Counted from the first letter of the stretch, positions 7,859 to 18,925 are shown. The stretch: 64,000 bases of DNA from Ruminococcaceae bacterium YAD3003 (GCA_900107185.1 FNPA01000002.1:1-64000); one strand, 5' to 3'. Program-made: numbers and translations. Notes: a model not told the origin generated them from the letters alone.

Positions 7859-8728
7859 ATGATAGCGGCATTTGTTGTGGTCAGTACATGGTTTTCGGAA
7901 TTCTGGGCGGCATTTGTCGAGCAGTTTATCGAGAGACTGTTTGGGCATAAGGATATTGGAGCAGAGATAAGCGAAGCTATCATGCAGGTGCAGCTCAGCT
8001 TTGCAGCAGGTGATTATTCGATCATCATTACTGATGCCGTCATTGTTACTTGGATTGCTGTAGTTATCATGCTGATAGTCATTGCTCTTTTGCTGGGCAA
8101 ACCCTCAAAAGACCATAAGCTCACTAAGGGTCAGACTCTTCTCGTTTCTTTGACAGAACTTGTCATCAAGACTGCTATGGGTTTCGGAATGAACCGTAAG
8201 CAGGCAGAGGAAGTCGCACCGATGGTCATGACATTCGGTCTCGTTCTTATCGCTTGTAACTCAATCTCATATTTCCATCTCCCGCCTCCGGCAAAGAACG
8301 TAGCATTCCCTGTAGGATGCGCTATCGTAGCGATCATTTATGTAATCGTCATGACGTTCAAATTTATCGGAATCAAGGGATTCTGGATCTCACTTACACA
8401 GCCTGTTGCCATTATGCTTCCGTTCAGACTCCTGGACTATGTCATTAAGCCCTTGTCTCTGGCGTTAAGACTTTTCGGTAACGTATTTGCGGCATATGTA
8501 TTCATGGAGTTCTTATCAATCTCCTTACCGGTAATCGTACCGGGTATTGTAGGTCTCTGGTTCGATATTATCGACGGACTCATCCAGGCAGTAGTATTCG
8601 CATATCTGACCATGTCTTATATCGGTGAGAACCTTGAAACTTACAACGAGTACATGGAACACCCTGAAGAACACCAGAAAAAGAAGAAATCCAAGAAGAG
8701 TAAGAAATCTGAAGCTGCTGTAGCTTAA
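7859..8728 (+). CDS. atpB: F-type ATP synthase subunit a
   Basis: A 289-residue membrane stator subunit of Fo that forms the ion half-channels next to the c-ring. The essential arginine is R204 in the motif LALRLFGN. About six hydrophobic segments are visible, and residues 141-147 (LPPPAKN) lie where the family has its conserved proline-rich loop. The C-terminus is unusual: after the last helix comes a lysine-rich tail (about residues 268-285, KKKKSKKSKK) that most AtpB proteins lack. AGAGGG precedes the ATG. No atpI gene lies upstream. First gene of the operon. Confidence 0.93.
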   Translation: MIAAFVVVSTWFSEFWAAFVEQFIERLFGHKDIGAEISEAIMQVQLSFAAGDYSIIITDAVIVTWIAVVIMLIVIALLLGKPSKDHKLTKGQTLLVSLTELVIKTAMGFGMNRKQAEEVAPMVMTFGLVLIACNSISYFHLPPPAKNVAFPVGCAIVAIIYVIVMTFKFIGIKGFWISLTQPVAIMLPFRLLDYVIKPLSLALRLFGNVFAAYVFMEFLSISLPVIVPGIVGLWFDIIDGLIQAVVFAYLTMSYIGENLETYNEYMEHPEEHQKKKKSKKSKKSEAAVA

Positions 8729-8769
8729 GAAAGATATTTAAACAGATAATAATTTAGGAGGCCAACTAT

Positions 8770-9045
8770 ATGAATAACATCATTATTGCAGCATTACCTA
8801 TCATAGCTGCACTTGAGACAAAGGGAATCGCAGCATTTGCAGCAGCGATCGCTATCTCTTGTGGTGCCATCGGATCAACCGCAGCCATGGGTAAGGCAAC
8901 GAGTTCAGCTCTCGAAGCAGGCGCAAGACAGCCTGAGATCATCTCAAAGCTTCAGACTTTGCTCCTTATCGCTATCGTATTCATGGAGTCAATTGGTATT
9001 TATGCACTCGTTGTTGCTTTCCTTTTGATCTTTACAGTTCAGTAA
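8770..9045 (+). CDS. atpE: F-type ATP synthase subunit c
   Basis: A 91-residue two-helix hairpin; copies form the rotor ring of Fo. The polar loop is ARQPE (residues 52-56). The ion-carrying carboxylate is E73 in the run FMESIGIY. E followed by S resembles sodium-binding rings, where E65 and S66 act together with Q32, but the position equal to Q32 is M40 and the following T is I75. So the coupling ion cannot be read safely. Strong TTAGGAGG site upstream, typical of the high expression needed for this subunit. Confidence 0.95.
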   Translation: MNNIIIAALPIIAALETKGIAAFAAAIAISCGAIGSTAAMGKATSSALEAGARQPEIISKLQTLLLIAIVFMESIGIYALVVAFLLIFTVQ

Positions 9046-9084
9046 TTCAGGGAAGATTTACGAGAATAAAGGGAGCATAAAAGT

Positions 9085-9651
9085 ATGTTAAATATACCGA
9101 TAATGCTATTAGAGGCAGAAACGCAGTCGAATCTGTTCTCGCCGGACCAGTTTGCCGGATATGCAGTTACCGCGGTAATTACTATATTCAATGTCTTGTT
9201 GGTATTCATCGTTATCAGATGCTTTGCCTATAAGAAGATCCTGAAGTTGATTCACGACCGTCAGGAAGCTCTTGATGCTGAACTTGAGGGCGCTAAAAAG
9301 TCCAGAGAAGAAGCACAGGCCGTAGTAGATACTTCCAAGAAGACTATCGATGACGCAAAGAGAAAAGCCTCAGAGATCATGGAAGAAGCCAAGGAAAATG
9401 CTGACAGACAGAGCAAAGCTGTTATCAGTCAGGCGAATGAAGAGGCACAGCATATTATCGAGAGAGCAGAAGAAGACGCTGCAAGAATGAAGCGCAATGC
9501 TTTCGAGACGATGAAAGACGATATCACCGACCTGTCAGTCCAGATTGCAGGCCATATAATCGGTGATGCAATTTCCAAGGAAGATCTTCAGAAGTCTGCT
9601 GCAAAGCACACAGAAGAAATCCTGGAACAAGAGGTAGCTAAGAGTGAGTAA
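9085..9651 (+). CDS. atpF: F-type ATP synthase subunit b
   Basis: A 188-residue peripheral stalk subunit. One transmembrane helix at about residues 24-48 is followed by a long charged coiled coil rich in E, K and A (about 50-165). The end (ITDLSVQIAGHIIGDAISKEDLQ) is the part that binds delta/OSCP in the family. Length is slightly above the usual 160-170. The stop overlaps the start of the delta-alpha fusion gene by 8 bases. There is no separate delta gene between atpF and atpA. Confidence 0.92.
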   Translation: MLNIPIMLLEAETQSNLFSPDQFAGYAVTAVITIFNVLLVFIVIRCFAYKKILKLIHDRQEALDAELEGAKKSREEAQAVVDTSKKTIDDAKRKASEIMEEAKENADRQSKAVISQANEEAQHIIERAEEDAARMKRNAFETMKDDITDLSVQIAGHIIGDAISKEDLQKSAAKHTEEILEQEVAKSE

Positions 9652-11593
9652 TAACACCGGTGACAATTTAGACCAGAAGTCGCTGAACAAGAGCAGGCTC
9701 AAAGGCCCTTCTCTTCGTATAGAGACTGCAGGCGACATCCCGGAAGACAAACTTATCAGGGTTGCTGCCAAATTTGCCGAAGTAAATGAGATCGAAGAAT
9801 ACCGTCTGTCTATCGAGCAGCGTGACGATCTCATCGGCGGTTTTATTGTTTACTATCAGGGAAGCCGTTACGACTATTCAGTTAAGGGCCAGCTCAGCAG
9901 AATGGGATCGTTTATCAAGCGTACACGTACGATTGATTCGTCCGATTCTTCTGCGGCTCTCACTAAGGAAGATTTCCCTGTAACCAAGGTCAAGGAAGAT
10001 TTGGAGAAGGCTATTGAGCAGTTCCCTGAATCACACTTCCTGAGTATGGATAACGTAGAGCTCCTGTCACTTCGTGACGATGAGCTCGATAAGCGTGTAG
10101 AAGACGCTTTTGCTTTTACTGATTTTAAGGATGAGATCGGTAAGGTAGCTTCAATCTCCGATGGTGTTGCATCAGTTACAGGCCTTCGTAACTGCATGCT
10201 CAACGAGTTGATCTCTTTTTCTTCGGGTGCTACCGGTATTGCAATGAACCTCGAAAAGACTAAGGTCGGCGTAGTTCTCCTTACAGGTGAAGATACCGTT
10301 GTTGAGAGCATGAGCTGTAAGCGTACCATGACCACATGTTCCGTACCTGTTGGTATGGGGCTTTTGGGAAGAGTAGTAGACGCTCTGGGTCATCCTATCG
10401 ATGGCAAAGGCGTTATCAGATATGTAGAAGAGCGTCCGGTTGAATCTCCCGCTCCTACGATCATTGACAGAGCTCCCGTTGATACACCGCTGTTTACGGG
10501 TATTACGGCTATCGATGCCCTTACTCCTATCGGAAGAGGCCAGAGAGAGCTCATCATCGGTGACCGTCAGACAGGTAAGACATCCATCGCTCTTGACGCG
10601 ATCATTAACCAGAAGGATCAGGATGTCATCTGCGTCTATGTTCCTATCGGACAGAAGATGGCTAATATTGTTTCCACGGCAGGACTTTTGGAGAAGCACG
10701 GAGCTATGGGCTATACGGTCATAGTTGCCGCATCTGCTTCAGAGTCTGCTGCCATGCAGTATATTGCGCCTTTTGCTGCATGTGCTATCGCAGAGAAGTT
10801 CATGTACGACTATCACAAGGACGTGCTTATCGTATACGACGACCTCTCAAAGCATGCACAGGCATACAGAGCTATTTCATTGCTCCTTAGAAGACCTCCG
10901 GGAAGAGAAGCTTATCCGGGTGATGTTTTCTATCTGCATTCAAGACTTTTGGAGAGATCTGCAAGACTTTCCGAAGAGCTTGGAGGCGGTTCGATCACTG
11001 CGCTTCCTATCGTTGAAACACAGGGTAACGATATTTCGGCATATATTCCGACAAACGTTATCTCCATTACAGACGGTCAGATCTATCTGTCACCTGAGTT
11101 ATTCTTCTCAGGCCAGAGACCTGCTGTTAACGTTGGTTTGTCCGTATCCCGTGTAGGCGGTGCTGCACAGACTAAGGCTGTAAAGAAGGTTGCAGGCCCT
11201 CTCAGAATCTCACTGGCTCAGGCCCGTGAAATGGCTTCGTTCTCACAGTTCGGTTCAGATCTTGATGAGAATACGCAGCTCCAGATCAAGAGAGGTACAG
11301 TTCTTAACGAAGTATTGAAGCAGGAGAGATTCTCGCCTCTTACAATGGCTTCTGAGGTTATTCTTCTTTATTGTGCTACGACTGACAAGTTCAACTTCCT
11401 TGCTACGGAAGATATTAATGAGTTCTATATGGCACTTCTGGCTGATATCAAGCTCCGTCATTACAACATCTTGGAAGAACTTACTGACGGCCTTGAATTA
11501 ACGGATGAGATAAAGTCTGAGATCGATTCGGCTTACGAGGAATACAAGGAGACATTCCTGGCTAACAACAGCGAGTACACCGAGGAAGACTGA
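9644..11593 (+). CDS. atpA: ATP synthase alpha subunit with N-terminal delta (OSCP) C-terminal domain fusion
   Basis: 649 residues, about 145 longer than a normal alpha. Residues from about 145 on match alpha fully: ISDGVASVTGL, Walker A GDRQTGKT (306-313), and LLLRRPPGREAYPGDVFYLHSRLLER. The extra N-terminus (about 20-95) resembles the C-terminal domain of the delta/OSCP subunit: a helix region, then RDDLIGGF (60-67) and SVKGQLSRM (79-87), which correspond to the family's IGG-F and SVRGRLERL motifs. The N-terminal six-helix domain of delta is absent, and no atpH exists in the operon. A variable linker (about 95-140) joins the parts. Start is GTG, with GAGG nine bases upstream. Known fusions join b and delta (mycobacteria); a delta-alpha join is unusual. 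Confidence 0.9.
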   Translation: MSNNTGDNLDQKSLNKSRLKGPSLRIETAGDIPEDKLIRVAAKFAEVNEIEEYRLSIEQRDDLIGGFIVYYQGSRYDYSVKGQLSRMGSFIKRTRTIDSSDSSAALTKEDFPVTKVKEDLEKAIEQFPESHFLSMDNVELLSLRDDELDKRVEDAFAFTDFKDEIGKVASISDGVASVTGLRNCMLNELISFSSGATGIAMNLEKTKVGVVLLTGEDTVVESMSCKRTMTTCSVPVGMGLLGRVVDALGHPIDGKGVIRYVEERPVESPAPTIIDRAPVDTPLFTGITAIDALTPIGRGQRELIIGDRQTGKTSIALDAIINQKDQDVICVYVPIGQKMANIVSTAGLLEKHGAMGYTVIVAASASESAAMQYIAPFAACAIAEKFMYDYHKDVLIVYDDLSKHAQAYRAISLLLRRPPGREAYPGDVFYLHSRLLERSARLSEELGGGSITALPIVETQGNDISAYIPTNVISITDGQIYLSPELFFSGQRPAVNVGLSVSRVGGAAQTKAVKKVAGPLRISLAQAREMASFSQFGSDLDENTQLQIKRGTVLNEVLKQERFSPLTMASEVILLYCATTDKFNFLATEDINEFYMALLADIKLRHYNILEELTDGLELTDEIKSEIDSAYEEYKETFLANNSEYTEED

Positions 11594-11597
11594 TCTT

Positions 11598-13995
<2,398 letters not shown>

Positions 13996-14004
13996 TCTAT
14001 ATCT

Positions 14005-14508
14005 ATGGCAGAACACGAGTCCCACAAGATAAACCTTCTCATCATTACCCCGTATGAAGATTTCTACGAGGGAATGGTAGACAGTGTAAGAATTCCCACC
14101 AGCGACGGTGAGTTCGGTTTTATGGCTGGACACACTCCATTTGTTGCTGCATTGGAACCGGGAATCTGTACATTGACTGCCGGTAAAGAAGTAAAGCATT
14201 GTGTTTTGTCAGAAGGTTATTGTGAAATAAGCGGAATGCTCGCACTCATTGTTTGTAACTCTGCAGAGTGGCCTGAAAACTTAAGGATCAGACGTATGAT
14301 CGAAGCTTACAAACAGGCTTTGGAAGAACTTAAGACTCATAAGAACAAGGCAGGCAGACAGGTTTTCCCTGAAGACAGCATCGCGAAAGGAAAACGTGCG
14401 CTCGCAAGAATGAGTATTATCGAGAAATACGGTTCCGACCAGCAGAAGGAAAGAATCGCTTCTCTTAAGAAAAGTGAATTCCCAAACGGTGTTTTGCCGA
14501 GATTATAA
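14005..14508 (+). CDS. atpC: F-type ATP synthase epsilon subunit
   Basis: A 167-residue epsilon subunit, longer than the usual 130-140. The N-terminal beta sandwich has the family signature (IPTSDGEFGFMAGHTPFVAALEPG, in part residues 32-55). The C-terminal helices that can block rotation follow, with an insertion around residues 112-130 and a short extra tail. It begins 9 bases after atpD without a clear Shine-Dalgarno site, so translation may be coupled to atpD. Last gene of the operon; no clear terminator was found behind it. Confidence 0.9.
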   Translation: MAEHESHKINLLIITPYEDFYEGMVDSVRIPTSDGEFGFMAGHTPFVAALEPGICTLTAGKEVKHCVLSEGYCEISGMLALIVCNSAEWPENLRIRRMIEAYKQALEELKTHKNKAGRQVFPEDSIAKGKRALARMSIIEKYGSDQQKERIASLKKSEFPNGVLPRL

Positions 14509-14560
14509 ATTTTATTTGTTAACAAAAACTCAAAATCAAATAGGGATATGTTAAATCCTA

Positions 14561-14597
14561 GGTAACATTCTAACTGTATAATAAGTTAAAAGTTACC
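14561..14597 (+). promoter_or_regulatory. Promoter of aldo/keto reductase with nested inverted repeats
   Basis: TATAAT (14577-14582) lies in the centre of two nested inverted repeats: GGTAAC (14561-14566) with GTTACC (14592-14597), and AACT (14572-14575) with AGTT (14584-14587). This looks like a repressor operator over the -10 box. The -35 is weak. Confidence 0.45.
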
Positions 14598-14612
14598 AAG
14601 GGAGTGTTTTGT

Positions 14613-15794
14613 ATGCAAAAACGAAAAGGTATTTCTATTCTTGGTTACGGATGCATGAGATTTGTCTCAAAGAACGGCAGGATCGATTTTGAGAAAGCCG
14701 AGAAAGAATTCATGCGTGCATATGAACTTGGTGTCAATTATTTTGATACCGCGTACATATATCCCGGTAATGAAGAGATTGTCGGCCGCATCATTGAAAA
14801 GAACGGCATAAGAGACAAGATCAATCTTGCTACTAAACTTCCCCAGTATCTTGTTAAGAGCAGAGCAAATCTTGATAAGTATTTCGATGAAGAATTAAAA
14901 CGTTTAAGAACGGATTATATCGATTACTACCTGATGCATCACATGACTGATCATCAGCAGTGGGAAAAGCTCGAAGCAATCGGTATAAGAGATTGGATAG
15001 CAGAGAAAAAAGCAGAAGGTAAGATCCGTCATGTAGGTTTCTCTTTTCATGGAACTACCGAAGAGTTTTTAAAGATCCTGAATTCATATGACTGGGAAAT
15101 GTGCCTTGTTCAGTACAACTATGTAGACGAACATACACAGGCGGGGAAAAAAGGCGTTCATGCTGCTGCAGAAAAAGGAATTCCTGTCATGATCATGGAA
15201 CCCTTGAGAGGCGGTAAACTTGTTGATCTCCTTCCAGATAAGGCCAAGAAGCAGATTGCATCAGATCCCCATGGATGGACCCCGGCTGAATGGGCATTCA
15301 GATGGCTTTGGAACCAGGAAGATGTAACATGTGTTCTCTCCGGTATGAATTCCATTGAGATGATCGAAGAGAATTGCCGCATCGCATCAGAAGCTGAAGC
15401 TGGCGCATTCTCAGACACTGAACTCCAATTCCTCGCAGGCATCAAGCAGATAATCATCGATACTACCAAAGTAAACTGTTCCGGATGCAGATACTGTATG
15501 CCGTGTCCTAAAGGCGTTAATATTCCAGGTATCTTCTCATGCTACAATCACATGTATTCAGAGAGCAAGAGCTCAGGCCGTTTGGAATACTTCCAGACTA
15601 TTGCTTTGAGATCAGACCCTTGTGAAGCAAATCTCTGTATCAAGTGTGGGAAATGTGAGCAGCATTGTCCTCAGAATATTCCTATCAGAGAAAAGCTTGT
15701 TGAAGCTGATAAGGCTCTCAACCCTCCGTTTATCAAGATCTACAACAAAGCTGCAAAACTCGTTATGGTAGGAAAGAATAAAAAGAAGAATTGA
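14613..15794 (+). CDS. Aldo/keto reductase with C-terminal 2x[4Fe-4S] ferredoxin domain
   Basis: A 393-residue two-domain oxidoreductase. Residues 1-270 form an aldo/keto reductase barrel with the tetrad parts FDTAYIY (D, Y), ATKLP (K) and LMHHM (H). The C-terminal part has two cysteine clusters, CSGCRYCMPCP and CIKCGKCEQHCP, each fitting one 4Fe-4S centre. Such proteins are common in anaerobes and are thought to couple carbonyl reduction to ferredoxin-like electron carriers; the substrate is not known. The start at 14613 is preferred over a GTG nine bases upstream because GGGAG sits at good distance. Monocistronic, with a terminator behind it. Confidence 0.9.
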   Translation: MQKRKGISILGYGCMRFVSKNGRIDFEKAEKEFMRAYELGVNYFDTAYIYPGNEEIVGRIIEKNGIRDKINLATKLPQYLVKSRANLDKYFDEELKRLRTDYIDYYLMHHMTDHQQWEKLEAIGIRDWIAEKKAEGKIRHVGFSFHGTTEEFLKILNSYDWEMCLVQYNYVDEHTQAGKKGVHAAAEKGIPVMIMEPLRGGKLVDLLPDKAKKQIASDPHGWTPAEWAFRWLWNQEDVTCVLSGMNSIEMIEENCRIASEAEAGAFSDTELQFLAGIKQIIIDTTKVNCSGCRYCMPCPKGVNIPGIFSCYNHMYSESKSSGRLEYFQTIALRSDPCEANLCIKCGKCEQHCPQNIPIREKLVEADKALNPPFIKIYNKAAKLVMVGKNKKKN

Positions 15795-15818
15795 TATATA
15801 TACAAAAGTAAATGACAA

Positions 15819-15855
15819 GGGTCCTCCGCTAAATAGCAGTGGAGGGCCCCTTTTT
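15819..15855 (+). terminator. Strong rho-independent terminator
   Basis: A GC-rich hairpin (GGGTCCTCCGCT paired with AGCAGTGGAGGGCCC) followed by five T. It separates the aldo/keto reductase from the converging tad locus; the last bases overlap the stop codon of the FHA gene. Confidence 0.85.
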
Positions 15856-17131
15856 ATACAATGCCATTTTCAATAGTAAATCTGAATTCAATTTCTCCGA
15901 TTGTAATCTTTTGTCCTGATTTAATCTCATAATTCTTTTCTTTCTCTACGGGTGAATCTTCTATGTGTGTTTTCCCCTTATCTGTTTTTGGAATCAGATA
16001 GAATAACCCGTTATTCTTTTTTATCACTGCGTGAAGAGGTGAGACCTTTGGATCGTCGATAACAATATCTGACAGAAAGCAGTCCGATCCTATAAAGGTT
16101 TCATCTAAGTAAACCGAGTAGCAGTGTTGAATATCTTTTACATCTGTCAGCAATGTCAGTTTCCCTGATACGAGTGGCTTATATGTATTGCTTTTCGTGT
16201 TCGAAATATCCGCGAGTTTTTCTTCTTCCGGCACTGCGGTATCAGAAAACAGAATCGAGCTTCTCTGTTTAGACTGTTCCAAAGTTTTCTCCTTCTGTAT
16301 CTTTTCTTCAGCTTTCTTTTTGTTTTTGAAAATGCTGAAAAGAATAAACAGAGTTAAGAGAAAAGACAGTATGCTCGATAAGGTCAGATCAGCAAAAAGA
16401 AATATGAGTGATAACAATGAAGAGACAGAAGCGAGAAGGAGTTCTTTTTCTGTTTTAGATAGATTACTAATGAACTTTAGAGCGTGATCTTTATTCTCGT
16501 TGTTATCCGTAACCTTATTTGAAATTGCTACGGCAGGACTGTCAATTCCCTGTATTGTTTTTACGAGGTTTACAAACATCTTCTCATTGTTTTCTTTTAC
16601 GCTGAATACAAGAGCGTTTTTCTCATCGTCAGAAATTATGCCCTTGAAAAAATCACAACTTAAGAATTTCTCCAGCCTTGATGCTCCTAAAGATGCAAGA
16701 GTAATCTCATCAGGATTGCTCTTAACAGGAAGACAACAGAGTTTAATTGAAATGCCTTCAGGATCTGTAAATACCATATCTGGTTCCAGTTCTATAGTAG
16801 ATGGCGATACCAGGTTATCTAACAGCTGAATAAACGAATAAAAAAGGTCCCCTACGGTTTTTCGCCTCAGACTTAATATCCTGTTCTCCTTTTTATGTGA
16901 AGATAAATGCTTTTGCGAGGGAAACACGGAAAACTCTGCATCAGTTATCTGCACATATCCGGAGAATTCAAAACAGCACATGACACTGCTGCCGATATAC
17001 TCTGTGCTCGGATTCAAAAAGAAGTCTGATTTATTGCCGGCAATTACCTCTTCGGCATAAGTGGATAATATATCCGGATTGTCTATTTTCTCGTAAGCGA
17101 AATATCCGAAGGGACCTTTTCTTATCTGCAT
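15854..17131 (-). CDS. Membrane FHA-domain protein of the tad locus
   Basis: A 425-residue protein with three parts. The N-terminal half (about 1-200) resembles the domain of unknown function found with FHA in Gram-positive tad loci. Two close hydrophobic segments follow at about 228-265, then a charged Lys/Glu linker. The C-terminal 100 residues form an FHA fold (SDIVIDDPKVSPLHAVI, where S and H are the usual phosphothreonine-site positions, and the end GQKITIGEIEFRF). FHA domains bind phosphothreonine, so Ser/Thr kinase control of the pilus is possible. AAGGAAC precedes the ATG. Last gene of the tad cluster. Confidence 0.82.
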   Translation of the reverse strand: MQIRKGPFGYFAYEKIDNPDILSTYAEEVIAGNKSDFFLNPSTEYIGSSVMCCFEFSGYVQITDAEFSVFPSQKHLSSHKKENRILSLRRKTVGDLFYSFIQLLDNLVSPSTIELEPDMVFTDPEGISIKLCCLPVKSNPDEITLASLGASRLEKFLSCDFFKGIISDDEKNALVFSVKENNEKMFVNLVKTIQGIDSPAVAISNKVTDNNENKDHALKFISNLSKTEKELLLASVSSLLSLIFLFADLTLSSILSFLLTLFILFSIFKNKKKAEEKIQKEKTLEQSKQRSSILFSDTAVPEEEKLADISNTKSNTYKPLVSGKLTLLTDVKDIQHCYSVYLDETFIGSDCFLSDIVIDDPKVSPLHAVIKKNNGLFYLIPKTDKGKTHIEDSPVEKEKNYEIKSGQKITIGEIEFRFTIENGIV

Positions 17132-17173
17132 ACTATTGTTCCTTAAAAGTTGATTCAGAAGTCGATTAAAGGG

Positions 17174-17347
17174 TTAGAATGCTTCCTCGATTTTGCTGTC
17201 ATCGAAACAGAAATCCATAACTTTCTGTCCGTATTCAGACAGGCCTGTTCTGAAGACCAGAGCCAGAGCAACGAGTACAGCGATGATTATTACTATCTCA
17301 ACAGTACCCATGCCTTTTTTGTTATACCGTTTCTTGATCGTTTTCAT
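17174..17347 (-). CDS. Flp/type IVb-like small pilin
   Basis: A 57-residue ORF with an excellent ribosome site (AAGGAGG, 7-8 bases before ATG). It has a short basic leader MKTIKKRYNKKG, then MGTVE and a hydrophobic helix IVIIIAVLVALALVF. Cleavage after G12 would give a mature pilin with glutamate at position 5, the classic requirement for type IV pilin assembly. The tail is polar. Position between tadBC and the FHA gene fits the Flp1-like pilin of Gram-positive tad systems. It is the only pilin candidate seen; TadE/F minor pilins and the TadV peptidase are not in the window. Confidence 0.82.
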   Translation of the reverse strand: MKTIKKRYNKKGMGTVEIVIIIAVLVALALVFRTGLSEYGQKVMDFCFDDSKIEEAF

Positions 17348-17359
17348 AGATTTCCTCCT

Positions 17360-18925
17360 TTATATGCCGAGAGAGATAATTGCGGGTGTCATTGCGACCA
17401 TCAGTACACTTATGAAATCAAGTGTCATCGGGATGATCATTCCGAGTGCTTCACGTTCCTGTCTTTTACGGGCTGCATTTCTGCATAACCCCCAACAGGA
17501 CTGGGCCTGAAGATTAAGCATATTCAATACTTCTGCTGTACCTAATCTTCCATATCTTGCTATGAGTAAGAGTGCTGCCTGAGCCTCCGGTATCTGTATT
17601 CTTAAAGAGAATTTCTCAACCGCGTCTGAAGCGGAAATACCGCTTAAGATCATTGCTCTCAGATTCTTTATTTCCAGAGACAGACTCTTATTCTCGCCAA
17701 ACGCTTTGGAACAGATTGTTATTGCTTTGGGAAGCTGCATTCCTGATTCCAATAGTGTTGACATGAGACATAAGAATAATGGTATGTCGCTCATGAGTTC
17801 TTCTCTTTTGCGTTCAACATCAGTTCTGATTTCGCAACTGCCTAAAATTACTATTGCTATAGCAAAGAAACATGAATACAACGGATTCTTTCCCAGTAAC
17901 AGCAGAATTACAGTAAACAGCAGAAGTGAAACCGAACCTGTTACCAGCTGTTTTTTCAGATACTGTTCGTAAGACAGATCAGGGTTTACTGACAGCTCAT
18001 TAAACAGTTCGTGTCTGACAGTAATGAAACTGGCAGGGAAGATCTTCTTTGCGAGTTTAGTAAGCGGCGTAGAGTTAATTTTGTTTCCTGATAGAGCTGC
18101 AGATGCCAGTTCTGATTTATAGGCTTTGCGGCCCTGCTCATGAGACATAAATCGCAACAACATTGCACACGCAATCGTACATATACCAAAAGCAGCTGCA
18201 AGAAGGAGCGAGCCAGTTCTGGTGTTTCTTGCCATATCAAGATACTCGCTGCTCATATAGTTAAGTGCGAAAGTTACTCCAAAAGGCATAGCGCAGAGTA
18301 TCGCTGCTTCTGCATTCTTCCCGGCATTAGATGCTGCAATTTCGCCTTGTACTGCATTAAGCTCTGACAGCATCTGACAAGAGCTCCTGAGTATGGATAA
18401 ACTGTTATTTCCGATTTCGCCTGAAATAGCAAGTGCATGAAATACAGGCACCGTTTCAGGGAAAGCAATCTGCTGTGCAAATATGTTAAGTGAATCTTCA
18501 AGACTTACATGTAGTTTCAGATTGTTCTCGAGATTTATAAGCGGCTTTAACATCATTGATCTCTTACCGAATGTTTTCTCGATAATCGGTCTGACAAGAA
18601 GCAATGATTTTTCAATTGAATAACCGCTCGATACACTTGTACAGAGCACCTGAAGAAGAACGAGAAGCTGTGTTCTCATATGTCTGTAATTATTCGAATA
18701 GATTTTCTTCATTGCTTCTTTCCACGGCAAAATACTTAATGCGATTGCCAGGATGAGTCTTATAGATTCAGATCTGATGAACATGCCTGATGCAAAATAA
18801 ACTGCAGCAGCAAAAAAAGGATAGATCCAAATAGTTTTGATAAGGAAAACAGGGAAGGAGTGACTCTTCTTATGCGCGGTATTCCATTGCTCTTTTGATA
18901 TCTTCAGTGCTTGCGATACGTTCAA
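17360..18925 (-). CDS. Fused TadB-TadC pilus platform protein
   Basis: 521 residues with two T2SSF (GspF-like) domains in one chain. The first has helices at about 25-65 and a cytoplasmic helical bundle (about 75-180, phrase SGYSIEKSLL); the second spans about 365-521 with LLESGMQLPKAITIC and ends in two hydrophobic segments. In most tad loci these are two proteins, TadB and TadC. I chose the TTG at 18925 because AAAGGAGG sits 8 bases upstream; the frame is open for 34 more codons inside tadA. Its stop lies at the ribosome site of the pilin gene. It anchors the TadA motor in the membrane. Confidence 0.8.
   Translation of the reverse strand: MNVSQALKISKEQWNTAHKKSHSFPVFLIKTIWIYPFFAAAVYFASGMFIRSESIRLILAIALSILPWKEAMKKIYSNNYRHMRTQLLVLLQVLCTSVSSGYSIEKSLLLVRPIIEKTFGKRSMMLKPLINLENNLKLHVSLEDSLNIFAQQIAFPETVPVFHALAISGEIGNNSLSILRSSCQMLSELNAVQGEIAASNAGKNAEAAILCAMPFGVTFALNYMSSEYLDMARNTRTGSLLLAAAFGICTIACAMLLRFMSHEQGRKAYKSELASAALSGNKINSTPLTKLAKKIFPASFITVRHELFNELSVNPDLSYEQYLKKQLVTGSVSLLLFTVILLLLGKNPLYSCFFAIAIVILGSCEIRTDVERKREELMSDIPLFLCLMSTLLESGMQLPKAITICSKAFGENKSLSLEIKNLRAMILSGISASDAVEKFSLRIQIPEAQAALLLIARYGRLGTAEVLNMLNLQAQSCWGLCRNAARKRQEREALGMIIPMTLDFISVLMVAMTPAIISLGI

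Noticed and set aside
9644-10076. Delta-alpha fusion as a frameshift artefact of two overlapping genes
   Set aside because: The frame is continuous over the linker, the delta part has no N-terminal domain left in any frame upstream, and atpF is complete and overlaps the start.
15819-15855. GC-rich hairpin as a possible attachment site or repeat element
   Set aside because: It is followed by a T-run and lies directly behind a stop codon, so an ordinary terminator explains it.
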